Below, piece after piece: positions 8,512-15,780 of a stretch of DNA of 17,322 nt. Numbering within the stretch: position 1 is the stretch's first letter; each line of letters begins with the position of its first letter. A program made the position numbers and the translations under genes. Source of the DNA: Planctomycetaceae bacterium (GTDB taxonomy: Bacteria > Planctomycetota > Planctomycetia > Planctomycetales > Planctomycetaceae); NCBI GenBank assembly GCA_947463775.1, contig CANHVD010000041.1, positions 1 to 17,322 on the forward strand, read 5' to 3'. Under the pieces are notes generated by a model that worked only from the letters and a program-made list of their open reading frames with translations, searched no databases and was not told where the DNA came from.

Positions 8512-8645
8512 CTATTGTCTGGACGCCTGTGCGGTTTGTGTCTACGATAGGGCGGATTTATCGCGACTTCACCCCACCGTGTTTGCCCGGAAATCGCGAT
8601 GGCCTCAACTGAATTTCTGCGATCGATCCATTTGGGAATTTTTTG

Positions 8646-10091
8646 GTGAGCAACGTTCCTAACCTTTCGACGAACAAACACCTGGCAAATCCGGGGCAGG
8701 TGACGTTCGTTTATGTTTTGCTGTTTGTCGCCGCCATTCTGATCTTCTTCCTAATCCGGTTCTTCGGAGAAGGATTGACCAGTCCGCCCGTCGCAGAAAC
8801 GGCTGCAGCGACCTCCGCTGCGGCATCGGCTGCGCCGTCGAAGGCCTCGCATTTACTTCCTCAGGTGTTGGTCGCATTGATCACGATCATCACCACCGCA
8901 CGAATTCTCGGAGCGATCTGTCTTCGCTTAGGTCAGCCGCGAGTGATCGGCGAAGTCTGTGCCGGGATCGCTCTTGGGCCTTCGTTGCTGGGCCGAGTAG
9001 CCCCCGACGTCATGGCTTCATTGTTTCCGACTTCTGTCTCACCGGTACTCGGGATTCTGGCGCAGATTGGCGTGATCCTGTATATGTTCCTGATCGGTCT
9101 GGAACTGAACTCAGGGTTGCTGAAGTCGAAAGCTCACGTGACCGTTGCGATCTCGCACGCCAGCATCGTCGCTCCATTTCTGCTGGGATCATTCCTCGCG
9201 CTGTTTGTCTTTGAAAAGTACGCTCCGGCCGGCGTTTCGTTCACCAGCTTCGCACTCTTTCTCGGTGTCGCGATGTCGATTACCGCCTTTCCCGTGCTGG
9301 CTCGTATTCTGACAGATCTACAGCTGAACCAAACAGAACTGGGGGTGATCGCGCTCAGTTGTGCCGCGGCGGATGATGTCACGGCGTGGTGTCTGCTGGC
9401 GTTTGTTGTCGGTGTGACTCAGGCGGACCTCTACGGAGCCATCGTGACCATCGTACTGACCGGTGCCTACATCGGACTGATGTTTGGTGTGTCACGTCCA
9501 GTGCTCAATCGACTGCTTCCGGATTCGAAAGAATCTGAACTTCCCGTTGGCGTCACGGCCTGGGTTTTGATCGCGGTTTTGGCATCAGCACTGATCACGG
9601 AAGCGATAGGCATCCATGCCATTTTTGGTGCGTTTCTATTGGGAGCTGTCATTCCTCACGACAGCCTGTTGGCTCGATCATTTCGCAACAAGTTGGAGGA
9701 TGTCGTTTCAATTCTGCTGCTGCCAGCGTTCTTCGCTTACACGGGGACTCGAACACAAATCGGACTGTTATCGGAATGGCCGGACTGGTGGTTCTGTCTG
9801 CTGATCATTCTTGTGGCCACGCTCGGAAAATTCGGCGGCACATTCGTAGCGTCAAAGTTCACAGGCCTGGATTCACGCACCTCCGCTTCGCTGGGCATTC
9901 TGATGAACACACGCGGATTGATGGAACTCATTGTTCTTAATATCGGTTTGGATCTGGGAGTAATCTCGCCAACGTTGTTTGCGATGATGGTCCTGATGGC
10001 CCTGGCGACGACCATTGCCACGACTCCAATTCTGCGACGACTGCTGCCTCAGACGTCGCCAGTTGCTGAACCGTCATCCGTTTGTTCCTGA
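8646..10091 (+). CDS. cation:proton antiporter, CPA2 family
   Basis: An inner-membrane exchanger of 481 residues, probably Na+ or K+ against H+. The core matches CPA2 (KefB/GerN/CHX-like) transporters. GEVCAGIALGPSLLG marks the first core helices and GVAMSITAFPVLARIL the unwound helix. AADDVTAW carries the paired Asp typical of electrogenic exchangers, and NTRGLMELIVLNIGLDLGVIS follows near the end. About 12 core membrane segments are visible. Before them come an extra N-terminal helix (VYVLLFVAAILIFFLIRFF) and an Ala/Ser-rich linker, an addition to the usual family layout. There is no C-terminal RCK/TrkA-N domain, unlike full KefB/KefC. Start: GTG 8646 with GGGA about eight bases upstream; TTG 8643 is equally in frame. 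Ion specificity cannot be read from sequence. Confidence 0.93.
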   Translation: MSNVPNLSTNKHLANPGQVTFVYVLLFVAAILIFFLIRFFGEGLTSPPVAETAAATSAAASAAPSKASHLLPQVLVALITIITTARILGAICLRLGQPRVIGEVCAGIALGPSLLGRVAPDVMASLFPTSVSPVLGILAQIGVILYMFLIGLELNSGLLKSKAHVTVAISHASIVAPFLLGSFLALFVFEKYAPAGVSFTSFALFLGVAMSITAFPVLARILTDLQLNQTELGVIALSCAAADDVTAWCLLAFVVGVTQADLYGAIVTIVLTGAYIGLMFGVSRPVLNRLLPDSKESELPVGVTAWVLIAVLASALITEAIGIHAIFGAFLLGAVIPHDSLLARSFRNKLEDVVSILLLPAFFAYTGTRTQIGLLSEWPDWWFCLLIILVATLGKFGGTFVASKFTGLDSRTSASLGILMNTRGLMELIVLNIGLDLGVISPTLFAMMVLMALATTIATTPILRRLLPQTSPVAEPSSVCS

Positions 10092-10161
10092 CACCTTTTT
10101 GTGCCCTCCAATCAATTGGCTGGAGTGATTCTAAGCGGTTTTGAATTCAAGTGCATGGCAC

Positions 10162-11421
10162 CTATTTCCTTCGCCTCATTTCGCGCAGACCATGGTTCTT
10201 GAGTGATTCTGCAAAGTCAACATCATCAACTGTTGATGAACGCCATTTTGGTGGATATTCAAATCGCCTTTTCAACAGTATGTCGACCTCTTTGACTTCA
10301 TTTCCTCGCTGCAGTGAAAGTTGGATAGTCTTTCCTTCCTGCGCCTTAATTTCACAAAGTAGATCCCTGGTCAGCTCAGAAGGCATCTTACCATCGAGTC
10401 TCAAGACTTCATCGCCATTTTTTACGCCAGCGATGGCACCAGGGGATTCATCCTCCACATTCAACACAACCAGTGATGCTGTTGATCGAAACACTATCCT
10501 TAAACCACTTGCGTCTACCGGAAAGGGTGTGGTATCCAAATCTATAGCGTCGCCGATGAAACAGCATTTATTGGGGAAATCGAAGGCAAGTTCGAATCGT
10601 GATAGCAAAGGGATACCGATCTGATTCACATCTCCCACCATCGCAAAAACGTCTGGGAATTTCGTTCCCAAGAAGCTGATTTCTTTAATAACGATAGCGC
10701 GATTCATACGAGCTCCAGATCCATCGGATGTTTGAAGACGGCCCGCTTCAACTGCTTGCCCTGAGCGAACTAAAATATCCGCTAGCTTATTATCGATGTC
10801 TAAGCATCCGTTGTTTCCAGTGTCCACCTTGAAATCCCGATTGCCCACCACAGGGAGCGTTAACGGGAGGACCGGACAAGACAAGTGGAAATCCAGAGGG
10901 ACCCTTTTGTAGCCTTTCGTTGACTCCGGTAATGATTTCGAAAACACAGGCTCAACACCGCCGAATATCAAGACGCGTGACGCAAGCAGGTCCATTCCGA
11001 TAACTCCTCGCATTTCCGTCCCCACGATGGCTTGTATGGATTCAAGATCCAGTTCTACCACAGTCGTTTGGATTGCTGGAAAACCTTCGAACCCGACTTT
11101 GACATTCTCAAATGCTTTGACCGTTTTAACCGCAGACGGCAATCTTGCTTTCAAAAGCTTACTGCTGTTGGACGTAAATCGGCGCGATAGAGTGGGGTCA
11201 ACGACTGTAACAGTTGAGCCCGTGTCCAAAATGCAGCGAGTCTTGACGCCGTCGATAATGCCATCGGTCAGAATCAGCCCTAATTGTTCATACCCCGGAG
11301 GGGCGGCTATGGCGGAGCATGCTGCCGTATTTGTCGACGTGGAAACTCCAATCATCGTGAGGACAAACACGGCAGAAAAGATTACGGTACAGAATGACGT
11401 CATCCTGGTTTTTGGTTCCAT
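10162..11421 (-). CDS. secreted double-DTG aspartyl protease with PDZ domain
   Basis: A 419-residue exported protein. The N-terminus has a signal peptide (basic start, then FCTVIFSAVFVLTMIGV). Two retropepsin-type active-site motifs are present: ILDTGST at Asp66 and VDTGNNG at Asp200. Each is followed by a hydrophobic-Gly segment (GVIGMDLL, IGIPLLSRF) that in this fold supports the catalytic loop. Residues ~306-383 are a PDZ domain (NVEDESPGAIAGVKNGDEVLRLDG). The layout is a single-chain pseudo-dimer of two retropepsin halves plus a substrate-binding PDZ, as in bacterial aspartyl protease/PDZ proteins. The second motif has Asn after DTG where Ser/Thr is usual, so activity needs testing. ATG 11421 was chosen; the frame extends to 11466 and an ATG at 11403 is also possible. 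The HEAT-protein gene lies 142 bases upstream on the same strand. Confidence 0.82.
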   Translation of the reverse strand: MEPKTRMTSFCTVIFSAVFVLTMIGVSTSTNTAACSAIAAPPGYEQLGLILTDGIIDGVKTRCILDTGSTVTVVDPTLSRRFTSNSSKLLKARLPSAVKTVKAFENVKVGFEGFPAIQTTVVELDLESIQAIVGTEMRGVIGMDLLASRVLIFGGVEPVFSKSLPESTKGYKRVPLDFHLSCPVLPLTLPVVGNRDFKVDTGNNGCLDIDNKLADILVRSGQAVEAGRLQTSDGSGARMNRAIVIKEISFLGTKFPDVFAMVGDVNQIGIPLLSRFELAFDFPNKCCFIGDAIDLDTTPFPVDASGLRIVFRSTASLVVLNVEDESPGAIAGVKNGDEVLRLDGKMPSELTRDLLCEIKAQEGKTIQLSLQRGNEVKEVDILLKRRFEYPPKWRSSTVDDVDFAESLKNHGLREMRRRK

Positions 11422-11563
11422 GATTCGAAGGCTGTGGGCCGACGGTGGCGTTGATGTGCAGTCCATATGGCGATTCAGACTAGGCTTCTCTCAAAACAAG
11501 CGAGCAATTTCAGCAGCAGCCCGAGTCTTCCGTCCTCGTAATGGATGGCCCCGGAAGTCTCAT

Positions 11564-12769
11564 CTACTGTTTTGATTTGATCACGCGGAGAGCCTCCTTT
11601 GCCCACAACGTAACATGATGATCCGAGTCTTTTGCAGCTGCCTCCAGGGCAGTCGTCGCTGTCGTAGATGGCAAATCGATTCTCGCTAAAGCATAGGCTG
11701 CATTTCTGCGGACAGCAATGCTGTCATCGCTGAGCAATTTCTGCAATTCCGGCTCGCAGACCTGAGCGTGTGGTCCAATATCACCGATCGCGTTGGCAGC
11801 GAATGCTCGAGTTCCCTTACTGTCCGAGTTCAGCAGAACTCGTAATGGATCAACAGCATCGCCAAGTTCGATCTTCGAAAGGGCCGAGGCGATCGCGGCG
11901 CAGAATTTACAGTATTCGCCGTCGTCCCAATTGGCTTTCTGATCAGCATACTGTTTTCCGGCGGCGATCAATGTGGGGACGGCATCGTTTCCTGCGCTCC
12001 CCATGACCCCAAAAGCTTTAATGGCTGCCAAAGCTACCGCCGGATCCGGATCATGAATGAGTTCCCCGAGCTTTACCAAAGCTTTGGGACCAATCTTGCC
12101 CAAAGCCCAGGTAGCTCCCTCGCGCAAAGTGAGATCTTTTGACTTGAGTAAAGCTTTGAGCGCATCGATTGCTCCGTTTGCCTGCGGACCAAGCTCCGCG
12201 AGGGCGAAGACACAATCAAACTGTACATTGCGGTCAACGTCTTCCAGGGCGTTCACCAGTGGCAAGACCCAAACGTCAGGATCAAGGTGGTAGAATCCTG
12301 CGGCGAATGCTGCCTCTCGGCGTTTTTCGGGCGACTCAGCTTTCAAGTCTTCGATCGTCGGCTCTTGCAGAGTTGTCATCCATTTGGCTCGGGCAAGGGA
12401 CTTCGTCGTGACAACCAATCGTTTGTTGTTATCGACGAAATACGCCAGGCCACCAGCATCAAGCACAAAACGAAGCGAAGACCGACGGCTGACACCTCCA
12501 GCATGAAAGGGAGACTCAGGAAGGGCCATGTTGTCCAGGTTGATTCCATTGTTGGCGAGCGCCGGCTCATCGACGATTGTCGGAATACTCCACAGGAAGT
12601 CCGTTGGTAATGCGAATACAAACGCTGCGTAACTTGCACCGTGGCCCATAGCATTCAGGTTACTGACTACCTGTAGCTGTTCGTTCACGTTTTTCGATTC
12701 GACTGGAGAAACCTCCTGACACACAGCGAGAGAAAAAATGGCAAGCACTGCGCAATTCAAAATGAACAT
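11564..12769 (-). CDS. secreted HEAT-repeat protein with STN-like N-terminal region
   Basis: A 401-residue protein with a signal peptide (FILNCAVLAIFSLAVC), probably exported. Cleavage near Cys18-Gln19 is likely; the site is a poor lipobox because Val precedes the Cys. Residues ~40-130 contain SLRFVLDAGGLAYFVDNNKR followed by LVVTT, the pattern of short secretin/TonB N-terminal (STN-like) units seen in planctomycete proteins. From about residue 140 to the end there are roughly seven HEAT (PBS-lyase-like) repeats, recognisable by ALAELGPQA, ALGKIGPKA, AIGDIGPHA and ALARIDL. Such repeats form a curved scaffold for protein binding; no catalytic residues are seen. ATG 12769 is preceded by GTG 12772. 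It lies upstream of the aspartyl protease gene in the same direction and may be co-transcribed. Partner unknown. Confidence 0.85.
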   Translation of the reverse strand: MFILNCAVLAIFSLAVCQEVSPVESKNVNEQLQVVSNLNAMGHGASYAAFVFALPTDFLWSIPTIVDEPALANNGINLDNMALPESPFHAGGVSRRSSLRFVLDAGGLAYFVDNNKRLVVTTKSLARAKWMTTLQEPTIEDLKAESPEKRREAAFAAGFYHLDPDVWVLPLVNALEDVDRNVQFDCVFALAELGPQANGAIDALKALLKSKDLTLREGATWALGKIGPKALVKLGELIHDPDPAVALAAIKAFGVMGSAGNDAVPTLIAAGKQYADQKANWDDGEYCKFCAAIASALSKIELGDAVDPLRVLLNSDSKGTRAFAANAIGDIGPHAQVCEPELQKLLSDDSIAVRRNAAYALARIDLPSTTATTALEAAAKDSDHHVTLWAKEALRVIKSKQ

Positions 12770-12959
12770 CACAAATTCTTTCTACATGACTGCGACACTT
12801 TCTCTTTCGCACGCTACGGATAAAGCCAATGATATCAGAGAACTCTGTTGACCCGCAGCCACCATTCTTTTTTCGTCAAGAAGGCTGCGATTCCACACGG
12901 CCTCGGGCGTGTTTCAAAAGTACGGTCGATGAGAGATGGAAGTCGTCTCATTCATTCCT

Positions 12960-13160
12960 CTATCCTGAACCAAGGTACGACTGGGCATGATCGGGCAGCA
13001 GACGCTTCATGACGATGCGGCCGTCGGTGTTGAGGATCGTGATGACGCTCAGTATTCCGCCGCAGTCTTTGCAGCGGATGCGTGCTTCTTGGCGACTCGG
13101 TTGTGGTCCCACTCCTCTGCCGAGGCCGTGAGGCCCCGGCGCGCGATCGATAAGACCCAA
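12960..13160 (-). pseudogene. zinc-knuckle coding remnant beside the transposase unit
   Basis: The minus-strand frame ending at the TAG 12960-12962 encodes a clearly protein-like C-terminus with one CKDCGG zinc-knuckle pair, then ILSVITILNTDGRIVMKRLL and a final ...SYLGSG. Codons between 13085 and 12963 mostly end in G or C, higher than in neighbouring genes, which suggests a foreign origin. Upstream of about 13090 the frame runs into the REP-like repeat and the translated sequence becomes Gly/Pro/Arg-rich filler, so the true N-terminus is missing. I infer a gene truncated by insertion or decay. I do not recognise the family; a transposase tail is possible. It could also be a tiny intact gene with a start I cannot identify. 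Confidence 0.4.
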
Positions 13161-13180
13161 AAGGCCCGGAGGGTCGACAC
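13114..13180 (+). repeat. left REP-like repeat of the transposase unit
   Basis: Two blocks precede the transposase gene. Block A (13114-13139) begins CCTCTGCCG, ends AGGCCCCGG and folds into a GC-rich hairpin. Block B is an 18-mer at 13163-13180 (GGCCCGGAGGGTCGACAC). Both recur in inverted orientation after the gene: block B perfectly at 13654-13671, block A at 23 of 26 positions at 13695-13720. Spacing between the blocks is also nearly the same on both sides (23 bases each). Confidence 0.85.
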
Positions 13181-13203
13181 ATCTTTGCGGTTGAAGAACG
13201 CTT

Positions 13204-13653
13204 ATGAGTACACATCAGCAACTCCTGTATCACATTGTCTTCCGCACAAAGAATCGCCAGCGATGGTTGACCGATGGATTTCGCGACGAGGTATTCGCTT
13301 ACATGACCGGTATTGCAAAGAATCAGAGAGGGTTCGCAATTCGAGTGGGTGGATTCTATGACCATGTGCATTTGCTTGTTCGCATCCCAGTGAAGTTGCC
13401 TGTCTCTGATTTCGTGGGAACACTGAAAAGCAATTCCAGTAAGCACTTTAATGACACAAGCGGACTGCTTCGAAAGTTTGGATGGCAGGACGGATTCGGT
13501 GCGTTTACCGTGAGTGTCTCACAGAAGAACAGGGTGGTCGAGTATATTGCGAATCAGATAGCGCATCATGCCGGCCACTCGTTTGAAGATGAGTATTTGC
13601 ACCTTTTGAAGAAGCACGAAGTGGAATACGACCCACGATATGTTTGGGATTGA
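13204..13653 (+). CDS. tnpA: IS200-type Y1 transposase, RAYT-like
   Basis: A single-strand DNA transposase of the HUH/Y1 class, 149 residues, about the length of IS200 TnpA. The HUH motif is DHVHLLV (His54 and His56, metal binding). The nucleophile is Tyr114 in VVEYIANQ, with Gln118 four residues on as in the family. HIVFRTKNRQ near the start and FGWQDGFGAFTVS in the middle are also typical. It is complete and has no partner tnpB or iscB gene. Matched inverted REP-like repeats enclose it, with the right one starting at the base after the stop codon. That is the arrangement of REP-associated tyrosine transposases, which process REP hairpins, rather than of a free IS200. ATG 13204 has only a weak purine run upstream. 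Confidence 0.92.
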   Translation: MSTHQQLLYHIVFRTKNRQRWLTDGFRDEVFAYMTGIAKNQRGFAIRVGGFYDHVHLLVRIPVKLPVSDFVGTLKSNSSKHFNDTSGLLRKFGWQDGFGAFTVSVSQKNRVVEYIANQIAHHAGHSFEDEYLHLLKKHEVEYDPRYVWD

Positions 13654-13740
13654 GTGTCGACCCTCCGGGCCTCTGGATCAACAATCATTCGGTTCCGGGG
13701 CCTGACGCCCCCGGCAGAGGATATTTCAACCCTCCGGGCC
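13654..13740 (-). repeat. right REP-like repeats of the transposase unit
   Basis: The inverted copy of block B (13654-13671) starts directly after the transposase stop. The inverted copy of block A (13695-13720) contains a six-pair stem (CCGGGG against CCCCGG). A third ACCCTCCGGGCC unit sits at 13729-13740 and has no counterpart found on the left, so the array is asymmetric. Confidence 0.85.
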
Positions 13741-13773
13741 TGAATGGCAGGTAGGCTGCGGCGAAAGCTTCTT

Positions 13774-13806
13774 GTGCCTGGGGCACACTCCCACTTCGTG
13801 GAAGTG
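13774..13806. repeat. two small tandem hairpins
   Basis: GTGCC-TGG-GGCAC (13774-13786) and CACTTC-GTG-GAAGTG (13792-13806) are separated by five bases. Both have perfect short stems and three-base loops. They lie between the REP-like array and the stop codon of the minus-strand Nudix gene. They may act in 3' end formation of the Nudix transcript or be another repeat family. Confidence 0.45.
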
Positions 13807-13865
13807 CACCCTGCGTCTACCGATCCCCGCACAGCATCCGAATACCATCCGCACGTTTGGCAATT

Positions 13866-14336
13866 TCAGTCGAGCTTAGTACTTTCGTCATCGGTCGAAG
13901 TTGCACTGGCATGCATCTTTGCGAGGTGCCCTTCCAGCGACTGCAGCAGTCCATCAATCGTCAGCTCCTGGATCTCGTGTGGAGGGTTCCACGGGAACCA
14001 TCGAAACCCATGATGCTCTGTCAGCCTGATTTTGACCGGGTGCTTTAGCCAGGCCAAAAACACATACAGCGTTTTCTCAATCGAGCCTTCTCCGCCGTAT
14101 CGCTTCTCGTTCACGAGGTAGCGATTCTCGAAACGGAAGCCCGGATCAACGTCGATGTCCTGTTCCGTTATTCCGGTTTCCTCAGTCAGTTCCCGCAAAG
14201 CGCACTGCAGTTCAGTTTCTCCTTCATCGACGTGTCCCTTTGGCAGGTCCCATCGGTGCGGATGCTTCATAAGCAGAAAGGATTCGATTGGCTTGCCGCG
14301 TACGATGAGAAATCCACATGAAATCGGTTTTTTCAT
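13866..14336 (-). CDS. Nudix hydrolase, Ap4A-hydrolase-like
   Basis: A 156-residue cytoplasmic pyrophosphohydrolase. The complete Nudix box runs from Gly34 to Ile56 (GHVDEGE, seven residues, RELTEETGI), fitting G-x5-E-x7-REU-x-EE-x-G-U, with the Mg2+-binding glutamates present. The preceding RWDLPKGH is typical of diadenosine-tetraphosphate hydrolases, so cleavage of Ap4A or a related dinucleotide is the best guess. Start: ATG 14336 has GGAGGA nine bases upstream, one of the best ribosome-binding sites in the window. The frame extends to 14426, but that extra sequence is not family-like. It is divergent from the Gfo/Idh/MocA gene with a 334-base gap between them. Confidence 0.9.
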   Translation of the reverse strand: MKKPISCGFLIVRGKPIESFLLMKHPHRWDLPKGHVDEGETELQCALRELTEETGITEQDIDVDPGFRFENRYLVNEKRYGGEGSIEKTLYVFLAWLKHPVKIRLTEHHGFRWFPWNPPHEIQELTIDGLLQSLEGHLAKMHASATSTDDESTKLD

Positions 14337-14514
14337 ATTACGCAGTCCTCCGTGATTTGTCGGCGGCCGCAGCAAACCGACACGCAGCCAACCCACGGTA
14401 TGATGCAGTCCTAGGATCATTTTCACAATCGAAAAACTTTCCTCATCTCCACGTATCCACTTCTTTTCAGAAGCTCGCTGGCGGTGGGTTTTGATCTAAT
14501 CCTGGCCCGCAGCC

Positions 14515-14563
14515 TCAGTGAGGGATTGTTGTTGAAAACGCAGCAACTTTTATCCCTCACTGA
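14515..14563. promoter_or_regulatory. 12-bp perfect inverted repeat between divergent genes
   Basis: TCAGTGAGGGAT (14515-14526) and ATCCCTCACTGA (14552-14563) are perfect inverted copies around a 25-base loop, in which GTTG/CAAC can also pair. It sits 107 bases before the oxidoreductase ATG and 178 bases from the Nudix ATG. It may be a 5' leader hairpin, an operator for a dimeric regulator, or a repeat. Nothing else stands out in the 334-base gap. Confidence 0.45.
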
Positions 14564-14670
14564 CGTTTCAGGTTGTGAAAACTCATTAAATTAACAAGCC
14601 GCTGGCATCGGGCTCGTATTGCGATAAAAAACACCCTCAAAACAACTCCGATTAATGACAGGAATTCAAT

Positions 14671-15717
14671 ATGAGCACAGGGTTTGGAATTGTTGGCACG
14701 GGCATGATCGCTCACTTTCATGCGAAGGCGATTCAGGCCATGCCCGGCGGGCAGGTCGTTGCGTGCTTCAATCAGAATGTCGACAAGGCCAAAGCTTTCG
14801 CGGCTGAGTACGGATGCAAAGCCTACTCAACGCTGGACGAGCTGCTGGCCGATGCCAACGTGGGGATTGTCACTATTTGCACTCCCAGTGGTGCTCATCG
14901 AGATCCTGCGATTGCTGCAGCGAAGGCCGGAAAACATATGGTCGTGGAGAAGCCGCTTGAGATTACTCTGGAACGTTGCGATGACATTATCAAAGCATGC
15001 AAACAATATGGCGTGAAGCTCTGCACAATTTTCCCGTCACGCTTCAGCCCGGCAAACCTGGCATTGAAAGCGGCCATCGACCAGGGACGCTTCGGACGAA
15101 TCACGCTTGGCGATACGTATGTCAAATGGTGGAGAACTCAGGAATATTACGACGGCGGCGGCTGGCGCGGCACGTGGGCTTTGGACGGTGGCGGAGCCTA
15201 CATGAATCAGGCGATTCACAACGTGGATCTTTTGTGCTGGCTGATGGGCGATGTGGCGGAGATCGCGGGGTTCACCGGAACTCTCGCTCATGAACGCATC
15301 GAAGTCGAAGACGTAGGAGTCGCCTGTCTGAAGTTTGCCAACGGAGCCATCGGCGTGATGGAAGCCACCACAGCCGCCTGGCCAGGTCTGTTGAAGAAGA
15401 CCGAGATTCATGGCAGCCGCGGCACGGTCATCGTCGAACAGGACTCAATTCTGCGTTGGGAATTTGCAGATGAGAAACCAGAAGACGCCGAGATCAGGGC
15501 TAAGCTCGGTGCTGGTTCAGCAACCTCCGGCGGTGCATCAGATCCGAAGGCAATTTCGTTCGTTGGTCATCAACTGCAGCTTGAAGATTTTGTTGATGCG
15601 ATCAAAACCGGGCGACAACCTCGAGTTGACGGCGCGGAGGGACGCAAAAGCGTTGAGATCATCCTTGCGATCTATGAAGCGTCGCGAACCGGTCAGAGTC
15701 AGAAACTGCCGCGATAA
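14671..15717 (+). CDS. Gfo/Idh/MocA family oxidoreductase
   Basis: A 348-residue NAD(P)-dependent sugar or cyclitol dehydrogenase. The N-terminal Rossmann fold shows GIVGTGMIAHFHAKA (6-20) and the family EKP signature at 93-95 (VVEKPLEIT), whose Lys is catalytic. The C-terminal domain shows GGWRGTWALDGGGAYMNQAIHNVD, with Asp172 and His183 at the positions of the active-site D...NQxxHxxD pattern. No signal peptide is present, unlike many secreted planctomycete paralogues, so the protein is likely cytoplasmic. The ATG has CAGGAA eight bases upstream. An EamA transporter follows after 63 bases with a hairpin between, so they may be loosely linked. Substrate not predictable. Confidence 0.94.
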   Translation: MSTGFGIVGTGMIAHFHAKAIQAMPGGQVVACFNQNVDKAKAFAAEYGCKAYSTLDELLADANVGIVTICTPSGAHRDPAIAAAKAGKHMVVEKPLEITLERCDDIIKACKQYGVKLCTIFPSRFSPANLALKAAIDQGRFGRITLGDTYVKWWRTQEYYDGGGWRGTWALDGGGAYMNQAIHNVDLLCWLMGDVAEIAGFTGTLAHERIEVEDVGVACLKFANGAIGVMEATTAAWPGLLKKTEIHGSRGTVIVEQDSILRWEFADEKPEDAEIRAKLGAGSATSGGASDPKAISFVGHQLQLEDFVDAIKTGRQPRVDGAEGRKSVEIILAIYEASRTGQSQKLPR

Positions 15718-15731
15718 ATGCTGCGGATCGA

Positions 15732-15757
15732 CGCTCAGAGCGAATTTGCTCTGAGCG
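15732..15757 (+). terminator. 10-bp perfect hairpin after the oxidoreductase gene
   Basis: CGCTCAGAGC (15732-15741) and GCTCTGAGCG (15748-15757) form a perfect stem around a six-base loop, 14 bases after the stop codon and 23 bases before the next start. No T-run follows (CCGTTTGAA), so it may be an attenuator or RNA-stability hairpin rather than a full terminator. Confidence 0.5.
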
Positions 15758-15780
15758 CCGTTTGAAGGGATTCTTGTTCA

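Larger units (their letters stand above)
13114..13740. mobile_element. REP-transposase unit (REPtron-like)
   Basis: The whole unit comprises the left repeat blocks A and B (13114-13180), tnpA (13204-13653), the inverted right blocks B and A (13654-13720) and one extra unit (13729-13740). The inverted GC-rich palindromes and the single Y1 transposase match the established description of REP/BIME elements with their RAYT. The outer limits are inferred from the repeats; no target duplication is expected for this transposase class. Confidence 0.7.

Noticed and set aside
8289..8681. Minus-strand frame of 130 codons
   Set aside because: Runs through both hairpin repeats and the antiporter start; Arg-rich and unlike a protein.
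10151..10624. Plus-strand frame opposite the aspartyl protease
   Set aside because: Ser-rich antisense shadow of a gene with DTG and PDZ motifs.
12952..13446. Minus-strand frame of 164 codons across tnpA and the remnant
   Set aside because: Antisense to the HUH motif of tnpA and out of frame with the zinc-knuckle remnant.
13114..13740. CRISPR-like array
   Set aside because: Only two or three GC-rich units, inverted not direct, with no regular spacers and no cas genes; they belong to the transposase unit.
13566..13832. Minus-strand frame across the right REP repeats
   Set aside because: Translation of palindromic repeats and antisense tnpA, not a protein.
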